Shown here: one piece after another, positions 1 through 9,400 of the stretch
Layout: each line of letters opens with the position of its first letter
Numbering within the stretch: the stretch's first letter is position 1
Program-made: the position numbers and the translations under genes
Origin: Candidatus Kapaibacterium sp.
Lineage (GTDB): Bacteria > Bacteroidota > Ignavibacteria > Kapaibacteriales > NICIL-2
DNA: 33,468 nucleotides
Reading direction: 5' to 3'
NCBI GenBank assembly: GCA_016788605.1
Contig: JAEUSO010000005.1
Span: forward strand, 1 to 33,468
Notes under the pieces: model-generated
What the model saw: only the letters and a program-made list of their open reading frames with translations
The model's database searches: none
Told to the model about the DNA's origin: nothing

Positions 1-412
1 GTGAAAAATAAGAGAATATGTAACACCTGTGTGTGGGGGGGGGGGTACCCGCGACCGAGTTCTACCCGCCCGCTTCCAGTAGTAGCAGAGTGTTGTAAGG
101 GGCTATAGTCATGCGCGGAGATCATACACACTGTGTGGTTTGTGACGAGCAGACGCTTCTTTTCTGCAATAGTACAAAAGTTATGTTCAAGAATTGCAAA
201 AAAGTTTCTGCCTTCTACCAAACGGCGGATTTTGGAAGGGGAATGATAACGGATAATCCGCCCCCGTCCCCGCCAATTCTTGCGGCTTGGAAGGGAAACA
301 ACAGTGTGCCGATTGCGGCTTCCTATATTTGCCGTGCAGCAAGACCAAAGCATGGCATCACCGGTATGCACGCCGCACAGAACCGGATGCAACAGGCACA
401 GACCAACACAGT
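1..412. other. Left-edge region without a confident gene
   Basis: No recognisable gene lies here. An 11-G homopolymer occupies 35-45. One frame is open from the window edge to a TAG at 106-108 and would encode a short cysteine-containing tail with four Cys. A second ORF starts at ATG 111 after an AAGGGG-like Shine-Dalgarno and runs to 461, overlapping the exporter start; its composition is unlike a known family and I do not trust it as a gene. The region precedes a C39-type exporter, whose family often sits next to small precursor peptides, so the short frames deserve a look, but nothing here shows a double-glycine leader. Confidence 0.4.
35..45. repeat. Poly-G homopolymer tract (11 G)
   Basis: Eleven consecutive G bases, read directly. 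Tracts of this length are prone to slipped-strand length change. It lies about 370 bases upstream of the exporter start and inside the frame that is open from the left edge to position 108, where it encodes Trp-Gly-Gly-Gly. It could also be an assembly or sequencing artefact. Confidence 0.9.
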
Positions 413-2596
413 ATGTTCAGCAAAGTACAACCGTTTCCCTTTATTAAAATGCGCGACATGACAGAGTGCGGAACCACCTGTCTTGCCATGATATTCAAGC
501 ACTACGGGTTGGTGAATATCCAAGCCGCCCTGCGCGAGATTGCGGGCGTTACCGCCTATGGAACCGACCTGCTGACGCTCTCGCGTGTGGCGGAGCGGTT
601 CGGCTTCCAAACGCAAGGTGTCCGCACCAAATTCGAGTATCTGCGCCGCGTATCGCTTCCGTGCATCGCCCATTACGAAGGCAACCATTATGTGGTGGTG
701 TACAAAGCCGATGCGGAGAGCGTCTGGGTGGCGAATCCGGCATCGGGCAAAGAGAAAATGAGCCGCTCGGAATTTGCACAAAAGTGGAATGGAATCCTGC
801 TCCTTGTCGAACCATCGGGCGATACCTCCGCCATGCGCGATTCGGCGGAACTTGCCGAGCAGTATGCAAGCCGCTCTCACGAGGCGCAGCGAGGGTTTTA
901 CCGTTCGTTACTTGCACCGTTCCGCAGGCAAATAGCCGCCGTTGCGGGTGTGTCGCTGCTGTTGGTTATCCTCTCGCTTGCGTTGCCGTTCTTTACCCAA
1001 AGCGTGATTGACAGTGTGCTTGTGTTGCAGAACAAGAACCTGCTCTACGCGCTGCTTCTAGCAATGGTGATTGTGTTTGTGATGCAGGTTGCACTTACCT
1101 ACACGCGGCATCTGCTTATGGCGCGGCTGCGGGTGAATTTCGAGTTCGAGTTTTTCAGCCGCTTCTTCCGGCGGATGCTGCATTTGCCGCAACCCTACTT
1201 CGATGCCCACAAACGCGAGGACTTCATCCAGCGTTTTCAAGAGAATGTGAAAGTGCGGAACATCCTGAATGCCGGCACGGTGCAGTCGTTGCTCGATGTG
1301 TCGTTGCTTGTGGTGCTGATTCCGGTGATGTTTCTCTACAACGCAGAGCTTGCCGTCATCGGCTCTGCATCGCTTGTGGTGTTTATCCTTACCACCATTG
1401 CCTTCACCCCGCGCATTCGCCGCCTGCAAGAAAAAGTATTCTATGAAAACGCCCGCACAATGGGTGCGTTTGTGGACACGCTTCTGGGTATGACTACGAT
1501 TAAACTTCTTGCCGCCGAAACACTGAAGTACTGGCAGTGGCGCGCAACCTACAAGCGTACACTCGGCAATACCTTCACTGCATCGCGCACGCAGATCATG
1601 ATGAGTTCGCTGATGCGCACGGTGATGCTGCTTGGTCAGGTAAGCGTGTATTGGTACGGCGCGTATATCACCTTTGGCGGCGGCATGACGATAGGACAGT
1701 ACATTGCATTCCTCACGTTGTTCGGGATTATCCTGAATGCGGCATCAAGCATCAGCGACGTGTGGTTTGTGATGACCGACGCAGCAGTGACGCTGGCACG
1801 GTTGAACGACGTTTTCGAGCAAGAACCCGAGCACGCCGACATTGCCGGACAAACCACCGCTCTTGCCGACGGCGGTATCGAGTTCCGCAACGTGTGGTTC
1901 TCGTACGACGGCAGCGAACACCACGCTTTGAGCGACATCAGTTTTTCGGTTGCGCCGGGCGAGCGGATTGGCATCGTGGGTCGCAACGGTTCGGGTAAAA
2001 CAACGTTGGTAAAACTGTTGGTGAAATTCTACGAGCATTACAAAGGCAGCATCCACATCGGTTCGGCGGAACTGCGCTCGTACCATCCGCAATACCTCCG
2101 CATGGGCGTGTATATGCTGCCGCAACATGTGTATGTGTTCAACGGTTCGATTGCCGATAACATTCGCGCAGCAAAGCCCGATGCGCCGATGGAAGATGTT
2201 ATCCGCGCCGCCAAGCTCGCCGACCTTCATGAGTTTATCGGTTCGCTGTATTTGGGCTACAACCACAAGATAGGCGAAAGCGGCTCGGATCTTTCGGGCG
2301 GGCAGCGGTTGAAGCTGGCATTCGCACGTCTCTTTCTCTCGCAACCGGAAATCATCATTCTCGACGAAGCAAGCAGCGCGCTCGATGTTATCGCCGAGCA
2401 GCGCATTATGAAGAACGTGTATGAGGTGTTTGCCGGAAAGACCGTGATTTCCATCGCCCACCGGCTTAGCACATTGCAGCACGTGGACAGGATTATCATG
2501 CTCGACGACGGTCGCATCCTTGAGCAGGGCACACACGACGAACTTGTTGCCAAGCGCGGCGGCTACCATACGTTCATCACCACGTATGTCGGGTGA
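413..2596 (+). CDS. C39-peptidase-containing ABC exporter (bacteriocin/peptide type)
   Basis: A 727-residue three-domain exporter of the family that cleaves double-glycine leaders and exports peptides or small bacteriocins across the inner membrane. An N-terminal C39 domain (about 1-135) carries the nucleophile region TECGTTCLAMI with Cys19 and a His in GNHYVVV. A six-helix transmembrane domain follows (about 160-450), then a full ATPase: Walker A near 523-530, LSGGQ at 627-631, Walker B ILDEASSALD near 649-658 and switch His683. The ATG at 413 is chosen over an upstream TTG at 287 because the C39 family starts close to the catalytic Cys. Oddities: the usual oxyanion Gln six residues before the Cys is Met13, and the usual catalytic Asp appears as Asn (VANPASG), so proteolysis may be altered. 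No adaptor (HlyD-like) gene is visible; it may lie off the left edge. Confidence 0.92.
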   Translation: MFSKVQPFPFIKMRDMTECGTTCLAMIFKHYGLVNIQAALREIAGVTAYGTDLLTLSRVAERFGFQTQGVRTKFEYLRRVSLPCIAHYEGNHYVVVYKADAESVWVANPASGKEKMSRSEFAQKWNGILLLVEPSGDTSAMRDSAELAEQYASRSHEAQRGFYRSLLAPFRRQIAAVAGVSLLLVILSLALPFFTQSVIDSVLVLQNKNLLYALLLAMVIVFVMQVALTYTRHLLMARLRVNFEFEFFSRFFRRMLHLPQPYFDAHKREDFIQRFQENVKVRNILNAGTVQSLLDVSLLVVLIPVMFLYNAELAVIGSASLVVFILTTIAFTPRIRRLQEKVFYENARTMGAFVDTLLGMTTIKLLAAETLKYWQWRATYKRTLGNTFTASRTQIMMSSLMRTVMLLGQVSVYWYGAYITFGGGMTIGQYIAFLTLFGIILNAASSISDVWFVMTDAAVTLARLNDVFEQEPEHADIAGQTTALADGGIEFRNVWFSYDGSEHHALSDISFSVAPGERIGIVGRNGSGKTTLVKLLVKFYEHYKGSIHIGSAELRSYHPQYLRMGVYMLPQHVYVFNGSIADNIRAAKPDAPMEDVIRAAKLADLHEFIGSLYLGYNHKIGESGSDLSGGQRLKLAFARLFLSQPEIIILDEASSALDVIAEQRIMKNVYEVFAGKTVISIAHRLSTLQHVDRIIMLDDGRILEQGTHDELVAKRGGYHTFITTYVG

Positions 2597-2624
2597 CGAA
2601 TATCATAATTTCTTCCTCACCCGA
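2589..2624. terminator. Inverted repeat between convergent stops
   Basis: TCGGGTGA at 2589-2596 pairs perfectly with TCACCCGA at 2617-2624, an 8-bp stem with a 20-nt loop between the exporter and the helicase. Both stop codons lie in the stem. There is no T-run on either strand, so it is not a classic rho-independent terminator, though it could slow polymerase from both sides. It may simply reflect that both proteins end in Gly-stop. Confidence 0.35.
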
Positions 2625-5007
2625 TCACTTCCAACTTGGCGAACTTTATCATCAGGTGCTTTCTGCCCGCGCCGGGGAAATTGATGACCGCTTTTTGATT
2701 GTCGCCCGTGCCGGTGACGCTCTCGACCGTGCCGTTGCCGAAGAGCTTATGAGCGACCTTCATACCTCTGCGAACAGCAACGTGTGTGCTGCCGCCATCC
2801 ATCTGCGAGTAGTTCTCGGTGCTTGGAATATCATCAAATGCGGGACGCATCGGTGCGGCGGGTTTCGGCGGAGGTGCAGGTTTGGTTGCGGGCATCCGCA
2901 TGGGAATGTTGCGCGGTGCGGGTTGCGGTGCGGATTGCGCCAGTTGCGGTTGGGAGTAGGCGGGCGGTGCGTCAAAGCGGTTGCGCTCGAACTGCTCGCT
3001 TCGCCGTTTGCGTGCCGACCAATTCACGGTTTCTTCGGGCAGTTCATGGAGGAATGACGATGGAGTGGAATACTCAACGCTGCCGAACCTCATGCGCCGC
3101 TCGGCGTAGGTTATATACAGCCGCTCGCGTGCACGGGTGATTCCCACGTACATCAACCGTCGCTCTTCTTCGCGCTCGTCGGCGTGCGAGTTGTCTTTTA
3201 CCAATGGCAGCAGTCCTTCTTCCGCTCCGGCGATAATAACCACCGGAAACTCCAATCCCTTTGCAGCGTGCAGTGTCATCAGCGCAACGCGGTTTTTGGT
3301 TGTATCGGCTTCGTCCACATCGCTCATCAAGGCAAGGCGTTGCAGGTAGTCCTGAAGCGACGGCTCTTCCTCGGTCAAGGTGTATTCGCTAATGTCGGTA
3401 AGCAGGCGCACGATGTTGTTGTAGCGGTCTTCGGCTTCGTCGGTGTGCTGCTCGCGGTACATCTGCAGCAGCCCTGTGGATTCGATGTATTGCTGCGCCA
3501 GTTCATCGGGCGGGAGTTCGTCGCGCTTGCCGGCAAAGCGGTCAACGAGCGATGCAAAATCATACGCAGCATTTTGTGCGCGTTTCATCAGCGAGGGAAT
3601 ATCGCCCGAACGCCGGAACGCATCAAGAAGTCCGATACCTTGCACTTCCGCCCACGCCTGAATCCTGCCAAGCGATGTGTCGCCTATGCCGCGCGACGGC
3701 TCGTTCACGATACGCAGCAGCGATTCGCCGTCGTTGGGATTGATAAGCAATCGCAGGTAAGCCGCCGTGTCCTTCACTTCCTTGCGCTTGTAGAACGAGA
3801 CACCGCTAATGATGGTATAGGGAACGTTCGAGCGGCGCAGCGCGTCTTCGAGCGGTTGCGATTGTGCATTCGTGCGGTACAGCACTGCCACGTCGCGCGG
3901 AGTGATGCCGCCTGATTGCACTTCCTGCTGGATGATTGTTACCACCCGCTCGGCTTCCTCGCGGTCGTCGCGGCTTTGCACAATCAATATCGGGTCGCCG
4001 TCGCTGTTCTCCGTCCAAAGCGTTTTGGGTATTTGCTTGCGGTTGTGTTTTATCACGCCGTCGGCGGCGGCAAGGATGCTTTTGGTACTGCGGTAATTCT
4101 GCTCAAGCCGCACTACGGTTGCTTCGGGGTAATCCTTCTGGAAGTCCAGGATGTTGCGGATGTCAGCCCCGCGCCACCGGTAAATGCTTTGCGCGTCGTC
4201 GCCCACAACGCATACGTTCCGGTGCGCCCCCGCCAGCAGTTGCACGGCAATGTACTGTGCGCGGTTCGTATCCTGGTATTCGTCCACAAGCAGGTGCGTG
4301 AACCGAGTTTGATATTTTGCAAGCATCTGTTCGGATGATTCCAACAGCCGTATCATATTCAGCAACAGGTCGTCGAAATCCATTGCATTGTTGCGGCGCA
4401 ACGTCCGCTCGTAGGTCTCGTACACCTTCGCAATCTGCCTCTCGCGGAAATCACTTGCATTCGTTGCGTAGTCCTGCCAGCTTGCCATTTGGTTCTTTGC
4501 CGAGGATATCGCCGAGCGGATGCTTTGCGCCGAAATGGTTTGTGTGGAGATTCCCAACGACGACATCGCATTGCGGATAACGCTGAGTTGGTCGTCGGTA
4601 TCGTAAATCGTAAAGGTGTTCGTATAACCGAGCGACTCAGCTTCCATTCGCAGAATCCGCGCAAAAATCGAGTGGAATGTTCCCGCCCAAATCCTCCGCG
4701 CCGCATCCTCGCTGCATATCCGCCCGATACGCTCTTTCATTTCCGCAGCCGCCTTGTTCGTGAACGTGAGTGCAAGTACCTCCCACGGCTTCACACCGTG
4801 TTGAATCAGATGGGCGATGCGATAGGTAAGAACACGGGTTTTGCCGCTGCCCGCGCCCGCCACAATCAATAGCGGACCCTTGGTTGTTGTTACCGCAGTC
4901 CGTTGCGCGTCGTTCAATCCGCCAAGAAAATCCTGCATGGCGGTCTTCTCCGCTGTGGGGCTTGCATTCTGTTCGTCCTGTGTTACTTTTTTCAATTTCA
5001 AATTCAT
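2617..5007 (-). CDS. pcrA: PcrA/UvrD-type superfamily 1A DNA helicase
   Basis: A 796-residue 3'-5' DNA helicase that unwinds DNA in repair (nucleotide excision, clearing of recombination and transcription intermediates). The Q motif region LNDAQRTAV (about 31-39) is followed by Walker A AGAGSGKT (50-57), motif Ia LTFTNKAAAEM, Walker B DEYQDTN (242-248), motif III GDDAQSIYRWRGAD (from 269), and motif VI YVGITRARERLY in the 2A domain. A Pro/Ala-rich linker follows, then a C-terminal module (GMKVAHKLFGNGTV onward) resembling the PcrA Tudor-like domain that contacts RNA polymerase. The length is somewhat above the usual 720-750, which the linker explains. Start at ATG 5005-5007; the leader has no strong Shine-Dalgarno. 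It stands alone, convergent with the exporter with a 20-nt gap. Confidence 0.95.
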   Translation of the reverse strand: MNLKLKKVTQDEQNASPTAEKTAMQDFLGGLNDAQRTAVTTTKGPLLIVAGAGSGKTRVLTYRIAHLIQHGVKPWEVLALTFTNKAAAEMKERIGRICSEDAARRIWAGTFHSIFARILRMEAESLGYTNTFTIYDTDDQLSVIRNAMSSLGISTQTISAQSIRSAISSAKNQMASWQDYATNASDFRERQIAKVYETYERTLRRNNAMDFDDLLLNMIRLLESSEQMLAKYQTRFTHLLVDEYQDTNRAQYIAVQLLAGAHRNVCVVGDDAQSIYRWRGADIRNILDFQKDYPEATVVRLEQNYRSTKSILAAADGVIKHNRKQIPKTLWTENSDGDPILIVQSRDDREEAERVVTIIQQEVQSGGITPRDVAVLYRTNAQSQPLEDALRRSNVPYTIISGVSFYKRKEVKDTAAYLRLLINPNDGESLLRIVNEPSRGIGDTSLGRIQAWAEVQGIGLLDAFRRSGDIPSLMKRAQNAAYDFASLVDRFAGKRDELPPDELAQQYIESTGLLQMYREQHTDEAEDRYNNIVRLLTDISEYTLTEEEPSLQDYLQRLALMSDVDEADTTKNRVALMTLHAAKGLEFPVVIIAGAEEGLLPLVKDNSHADEREEERRLMYVGITRARERLYITYAERRMRFGSVEYSTPSSFLHELPEETVNWSARKRRSEQFERNRFDAPPAYSQPQLAQSAPQPAPRNIPMRMPATKPAPPPKPAAPMRPAFDDIPSTENYSQMDGGSTHVAVRRGMKVAHKLFGNGTVESVTGTGDNQKAVINFPGAGRKHLMIKFAKLEVIG

Positions 5008-5320
5008 GGTGTTTCATACGATGGGTGATGCTGCGCCGCAAAGATAACCTTGTATCCCCTCCGGCGCCGAAGCGACCCTCCTGCGCCGACACACGGGCGG
5101 GAAAGACCCGCTGCCTGTCGCGGTGGCTTGGGGGCGTATGGCAAGATAGTTGCCCTAATAACGGGGCGGCGTTACAGAAACGCTGCTTGGCATCCGATAC
5201 TCCCGCTGTGAACTCTCGTGTTTTCCCGTCGGGGGAAAGCGGAATGCCCGCACCTGTGCTTGTTTGCAAGAGCGAAGCGCGGGGGCGGACGTATCACCCA
5301 CACACAACGGATTCATCATC
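5008..5320. other. Divergent intergenic region between pcrA and fliJ
   Basis: 313 bases with no gene I can support. It must carry promoters for pcrA (leftward) and for the flagellar cluster (rightward). It contains a sigma-54-like element at 5139-5154 and the 12-mer GATGGGTGATGC at 5020-5031, which also occurs just upstream of proS. Confidence 0.7.
5139..5154 (+). promoter_or_regulatory. Putative sigma-54 (RpoN) -24/-12 promoter for the flagellar cluster
   Basis: TGGCAAG-N4-TTGCC matches the sigma-54 consensus TGGCACG-N4-TTGCW with the required 10-base gap between GG and GC. It differs at one base of the -24 box and at the weak last base. Transcription would start near 5165, leaving a leader of about 155 bases before fliJ. 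RpoN control of hook genes is well known in many flagellated bacteria. Caveat: the same bases form a short inverted repeat (GGCAA/TTGCC), and no RpoN gene or activator is in the window. Confidence 0.42.
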
Positions 5321-5758
5321 ATGGCAAAGCGGTTTCAGTTCCGGCTCGAGACACTACACAAGCACCGACAGCGCGAAACCGATTCGGCAAAGCGCGCTTT
5401 TGGCGAGGTGGCGCAGATGCGGATGGCAAAAGAGCGCGAGATTGACGGGCGCACCGGCTATCTGAACGCATTGCTTACCGCGCCGCCCAAAGGCAAAGTA
5501 CATGAATTGCAAGCGTACTCGTCGCATATCGCCGCCGTACGCGAACACATCGAGGTACTGAAAGCCGAGCTTGCCAACATTGCCGAAATAGAAGCAATGC
5601 GCCGCAACGAACTTACCCGTACCATGCGTGATGAAAACGTCCTTGACACGCTGCGCGATAAACACGTCGAGCAGCACCGCCAAGCACTGCTTGCCGAAGA
5701 GCAAGCTACCCTCGACGAAATCGCACTCCGCTCGAAACCGCTCCTGAGCGGCATGTAG
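5321..5758 (+). CDS. fliJ: Flagellar export protein FliJ
   Basis: 145 residues, almost entirely charged alpha-helical coiled coil, opening MAKRFQFRLETLHKHR, which matches the FliJ family start (KFxFxLexLLxxR). FliJ is a soluble component of the flagellar type III export apparatus that interacts with the FliI ATPase and escorts export chaperones. The ATG at 5321 is chosen because it gives the family-typical N-terminus; an in-frame upstream extension to 5264 has no family similarity. No fliI precedes it here, because pcrA lies upstream on the other strand, so fliJ heads this transcription unit. The order fliJ, motE-like, fliK, flgD supports the call. Confidence 0.85.
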   Translation: MAKRFQFRLETLHKHRQRETDSAKRAFGEVAQMRMAKEREIDGRTGYLNALLTAPPKGKVHELQAYSSHIAAVREHIEVLKAELANIAEIEAMRRNELTRTMRDENVLDTLRDKHVEQHRQALLAEEQATLDEIALRSKPLLSGM

Positions 5759-5820
5759 CGGGGCTCTGCGCCGGAGAAACACACGTTCACCGATAGCTGT
5801 ATGTTGGAATAACCACGCAC

Positions 5821-5826
5821 GAAGGA
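5821..5826 (+). promoter_or_regulatory. Ribosome binding site deciding a GTG start
   Basis: GAAGGA lies six bases before the GTG at 5833. It supports GTG as the start of the motE-like gene, since no ATG upstream in frame gives the membrane anchor. Confidence 0.6.
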
Positions 5827-5832
5827 ACGTCT

Positions 5833-6384
5833 GTGTCGGGCAAGCAACTTCTCATCATTGTCATACTTAGTTCTCTTACGTTTCTGCTGATTGCAGGGGC
5901 GGGGGGATACGTGTATTACACCCAGCCCGAACTTCTTGGAACAACCAACCCTTATATCAAGCGCGACACAACTCAAAAGCCCGACCCCCTGAAACTTGAA
6001 GCCGAACGGCTGCAACGCACCACCGACTCGCTTGCCAAAGCAATGGCTGCCGCGAGTGATTCGCTTAGTCGCTCGGTGCAGCGCGCCGACGAGCTTGCCA
6101 TGGAACTGAAACGGTTTCACGAGAGCGAGGAAGCGGCAAAAAAACAACGGCTCTCGAACGAGGCAAAAGCCGAGCGCGACTCGATCCGGCTAAAGAAAAT
6201 GCGCTCGTTTGCCGAAATGTATGATAAAGCCGACCCTGCGGAAGTGGCAAACATCCTGAAAGAATCCGACAGCAACTATGCTGCACAGGTGCTTCAGATG
6301 ATGAAGCGCAAGAACGCAGCTAAGGTTATTGAAAAACTGCCGCCCGCAAAGGCGGTTGCCATTGCAAAAGCAGGCACGGACTGA
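5833..6384 (+). CDS. MotE-like flagellar protein (membrane anchor, coiled coil, MgtE-N-like domain)
   Basis: 183 residues. A single N-terminal membrane helix (about residues 5-27) is followed by a long charged coiled coil (about 50-125) and a C-terminal helical domain (about 125-180: EMYDKADPAEVANIL, VLQMMKRKNAAKVIEKLPP) resembling MgtE_N/FliG-like repeats. This is the architecture of MotE/YlxF proteins, which sit between fliJ and fliK in many flagellar operons and, in Helicobacter, chaperone the stator protein MotC in the periplasm. The start is GTG with a good ribosome site. It lies 74 bases after fliJ. The family call rests on architecture plus gene order rather than strong sequence signature; the role in this organism is inferred. 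Confidence 0.75.
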   Translation: MSGKQLLIIVILSSLTFLLIAGAGGYVYYTQPELLGTTNPYIKRDTTQKPDPLKLEAERLQRTTDSLAKAMAAASDSLSRSVQRADELAMELKRFHESEEAAKKQRLSNEAKAERDSIRLKKMRSFAEMYDKADPAEVANILKESDSNYAAQVLQMMKRKNAAKVIEKLPPAKAVAIAKAGTD

Positions 6385-6470
6385 CACTCCGCGTTTGCTC
6401 TCCCGCGTTATCAATCTGTCAGGACGACACCGTAACGCACCTCACAACGACACCACATGCAGGACGCACT

Positions 6471-9400
6471 ATGATTCAACTTGCCGACATTCTCAGCTCA
6501 CTGTTTCCCTCGCTTTCACAAGGCGCGGCAACAGGCGTTTCCACAGACACCGCCACGGCAATCCCATTCAGCGATGTGCTTGATACGGCGGAAACAGAAA
6601 TCCAAGCGGGCGAATCTCCGGCACTCTTCGGTATCGGCAACGGTATCGAAGAAGGGAGCGAATCATTGCCCTTGCCAATAGCAACACAACCTCAACACAA
6701 ACATCCTAATCCGGAACTGCTTCAAGCTGCGGGCGATGTATCCATTGCGGATGATGTTGCAGACACGGCACTGCTTTTAGATGCTGAACCGGAGACAGTG
6801 CGCGCATCCATCTTCGATGCCGAAACACTTGTTCCCGCCTACGACGGAACGGAGCAGGTTGTTCGCATGAACGACGGCGAACTGACCGTAACACCGTATT
6901 CGCCGCCCGCACCTGAAGCACCGGTGCTCCGCAACGACTACACCGAGTTCATGAATGTGATGAACACACGCAATGCCGTTGCAAACGACGGTGTAATGTT
7001 CCAATCACAGCCCGTAGTGCAATCGCTTTTCGAGCCACATCACTTTGCAGCATTTGCATCAACGCAGCAATCCATTCAACATGCAACGCCACAAGAAATT
7101 CACGTAGCCGGCAATGATGGGAAACGTGTGGAAACACCGCTGCAACAACAAGTGCACGTGACGGTGCATTCCGATGCCGACTCACTTTTGCTTCGTGCAA
7201 CGATGCCGGTTGCCATTCCTGTGGTTGCACCATCAGAACCATCACCTGAACAGTTGGCAGAGAACATATCTCCCGACACTGTTGAGTTACATCCGCAGGT
7301 ACGGCAGGCACTATCGGTGTTGCTGCACGAAGCCGCCGCAGCATCAACTGCAACGGTTTTGCCACCTGTGATTGGCTCGGTCTCGGCAAAGCCCGCATCA
7401 AAACACACATCGAATAGCACAGACGTTGTAACTGCGCCTGTTGTCGGCATCACAGTGATGACAACGATTCCCGATACCGATGAAGCATCGGTTGCAACGG
7501 TACTCAATGCCGTCCGCGATGCCGTTGTTGCCACACCCGGTTTTACTAATGCTGTTGTGAATATCGAGCTAACAACAGTCCCTGCCGAACACACAAAGGA
7601 TGGCGGTATAAACCAAAATGATAATGAAGAGGTAACGGCGGAAAGCGATTCGCAAGAACATGAGATAACGAAGAACGGGACATCGCTCATCAATCCGCCG
7701 ATGATTCAATCCATCCGGTTGGATGCGCCCGCACAGATACTCCCCACACAGATTATCAATGTACCTGTACTAACAGTTCAACAACCGTCTGCAAAACAAG
7801 AACAACATGTCTCGGCGAACGACACGGTAGTCCGTTCTACGGCTACAGTTCAGAATAGTGATACTACACGTGCTGTTGCAGAATCAACCGTTGCTATTGA
7901 CAGCAACCTGCCGGATGGCACATTACCGGAAATACAAACACAAACACCCGTACAATTTCAGCCGGATATTCCAGAAGCGGAAACTGTTCTGAACGGCGCA
8001 AACCCGCAACGGAGCTTGTTCGGCGGCGAGCATATCAGCGTTGCATTGAAGCCGATTGCCACAGCGTTTGCCACATTGATTGACTCTGCGAACTCATTGG
8101 GATTGAATGTGAAAGAGGCAGAGATACATCTGCCGGTATCGGAGCATACCGATGGTCATACACCGCAATATCATGTAAAAGATGCTGCCTTGGATGGAGA
8201 GTTACCCGTACACCAACAGGAAGTGCAACCGACAGTCAATCATACATCACTGAGCGCAGTCGTAGAGGTGCATAACAATCCAACCGGAACGCTAACCCAA
8301 CCTGCACCGGTAACAACGGAACGCACTGATACTGTGCCGTTGCCAACAGAGGACAAACGTGTTGTGTACTCTGTTGATGCGCAGGACTCAACAGATGTTC
8401 TCGTGACTTCGGCGCAACGTCACGAGCCGTTACGCCAGAGTGCAAGTACCCTGACAGAATCACCTGTCGAGATAGCCGTGGGTGACAATCAACCTGTGGT
8501 GAAGTATGAGCAACATGAGGTCAATGCGGCAAACACATCAGTCGCTGCACCTGTAAAGAATGTCGTCACGCTTCCGGCGGAAGACGAGCCGCAATCACAG
8601 GTTAAGTTGAGCGCGGTGAAACTGACGGAGACAAACATTGAAACGACCTCGGTATCTGCTGAAACCGGCGCACTGCCATTGCATAACGAACGCAATTCAG
8701 AGTACACCAGACAGGGTGTTTCTGCTGCCACTCAATACAATACGATTGATGCAAAGAAACCAGTTGCCGTTACGAAAAATGATGTCGCACCCTTTCTGCG
8801 GACTGACACGGTTCATGGTACAACCCAGTCAATGATTGCATCTGCTAACAATGTTAAAGAGAACGTGAGCAATACGACACCGTCTCTGTTTAATGATGTT
8901 CTTCGTCCGGTGCAAACGGACAGTGCTGTTCTTGATAATGGTATCGGTAAAAGTGATGCTTATGCCGCACCATCGGAATCCGTTGTTGATAATGATGCCG
9001 TGAAACAAGCGGTATCTGTTCCATTGCCCGGAAGCACGCAATCAAAGAATGAAAAAACGCTGGCGCAGTCGGTGATAACGTCCGCTCCAATCAACGAAGC
9101 GTCTGTTTTCAACAACGAAGTCCATCGCAGTGAAACACTTGTGAACGACATCGAACAAGCACAACCAACCTCACGGCAAACGCAAAACAAAAACACAATA
9201 CAACAATCAGCAATACACACCGAATCACTGAATACAACAGACATTAAGCTATCACCTGCACTGAAGGATTTGGCTGAACCTGTTGCAGGACAGAAAACGG
9301 AAATCCGTGTGCAAGAACCTGCGTTGCAACACGAAACAGCCGAAACGAATATCGAACAGAACACCATCGCTCAACAGACAAAGGTTGCTATCACACCGCG

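Noticed and set aside
1745-2569. A 274-codon minus-strand frame opposite the ABC exporter ATPase domain
   Set aside because: Antisense shadow; no domain, and the plus strand carries the full Walker and signature motifs.
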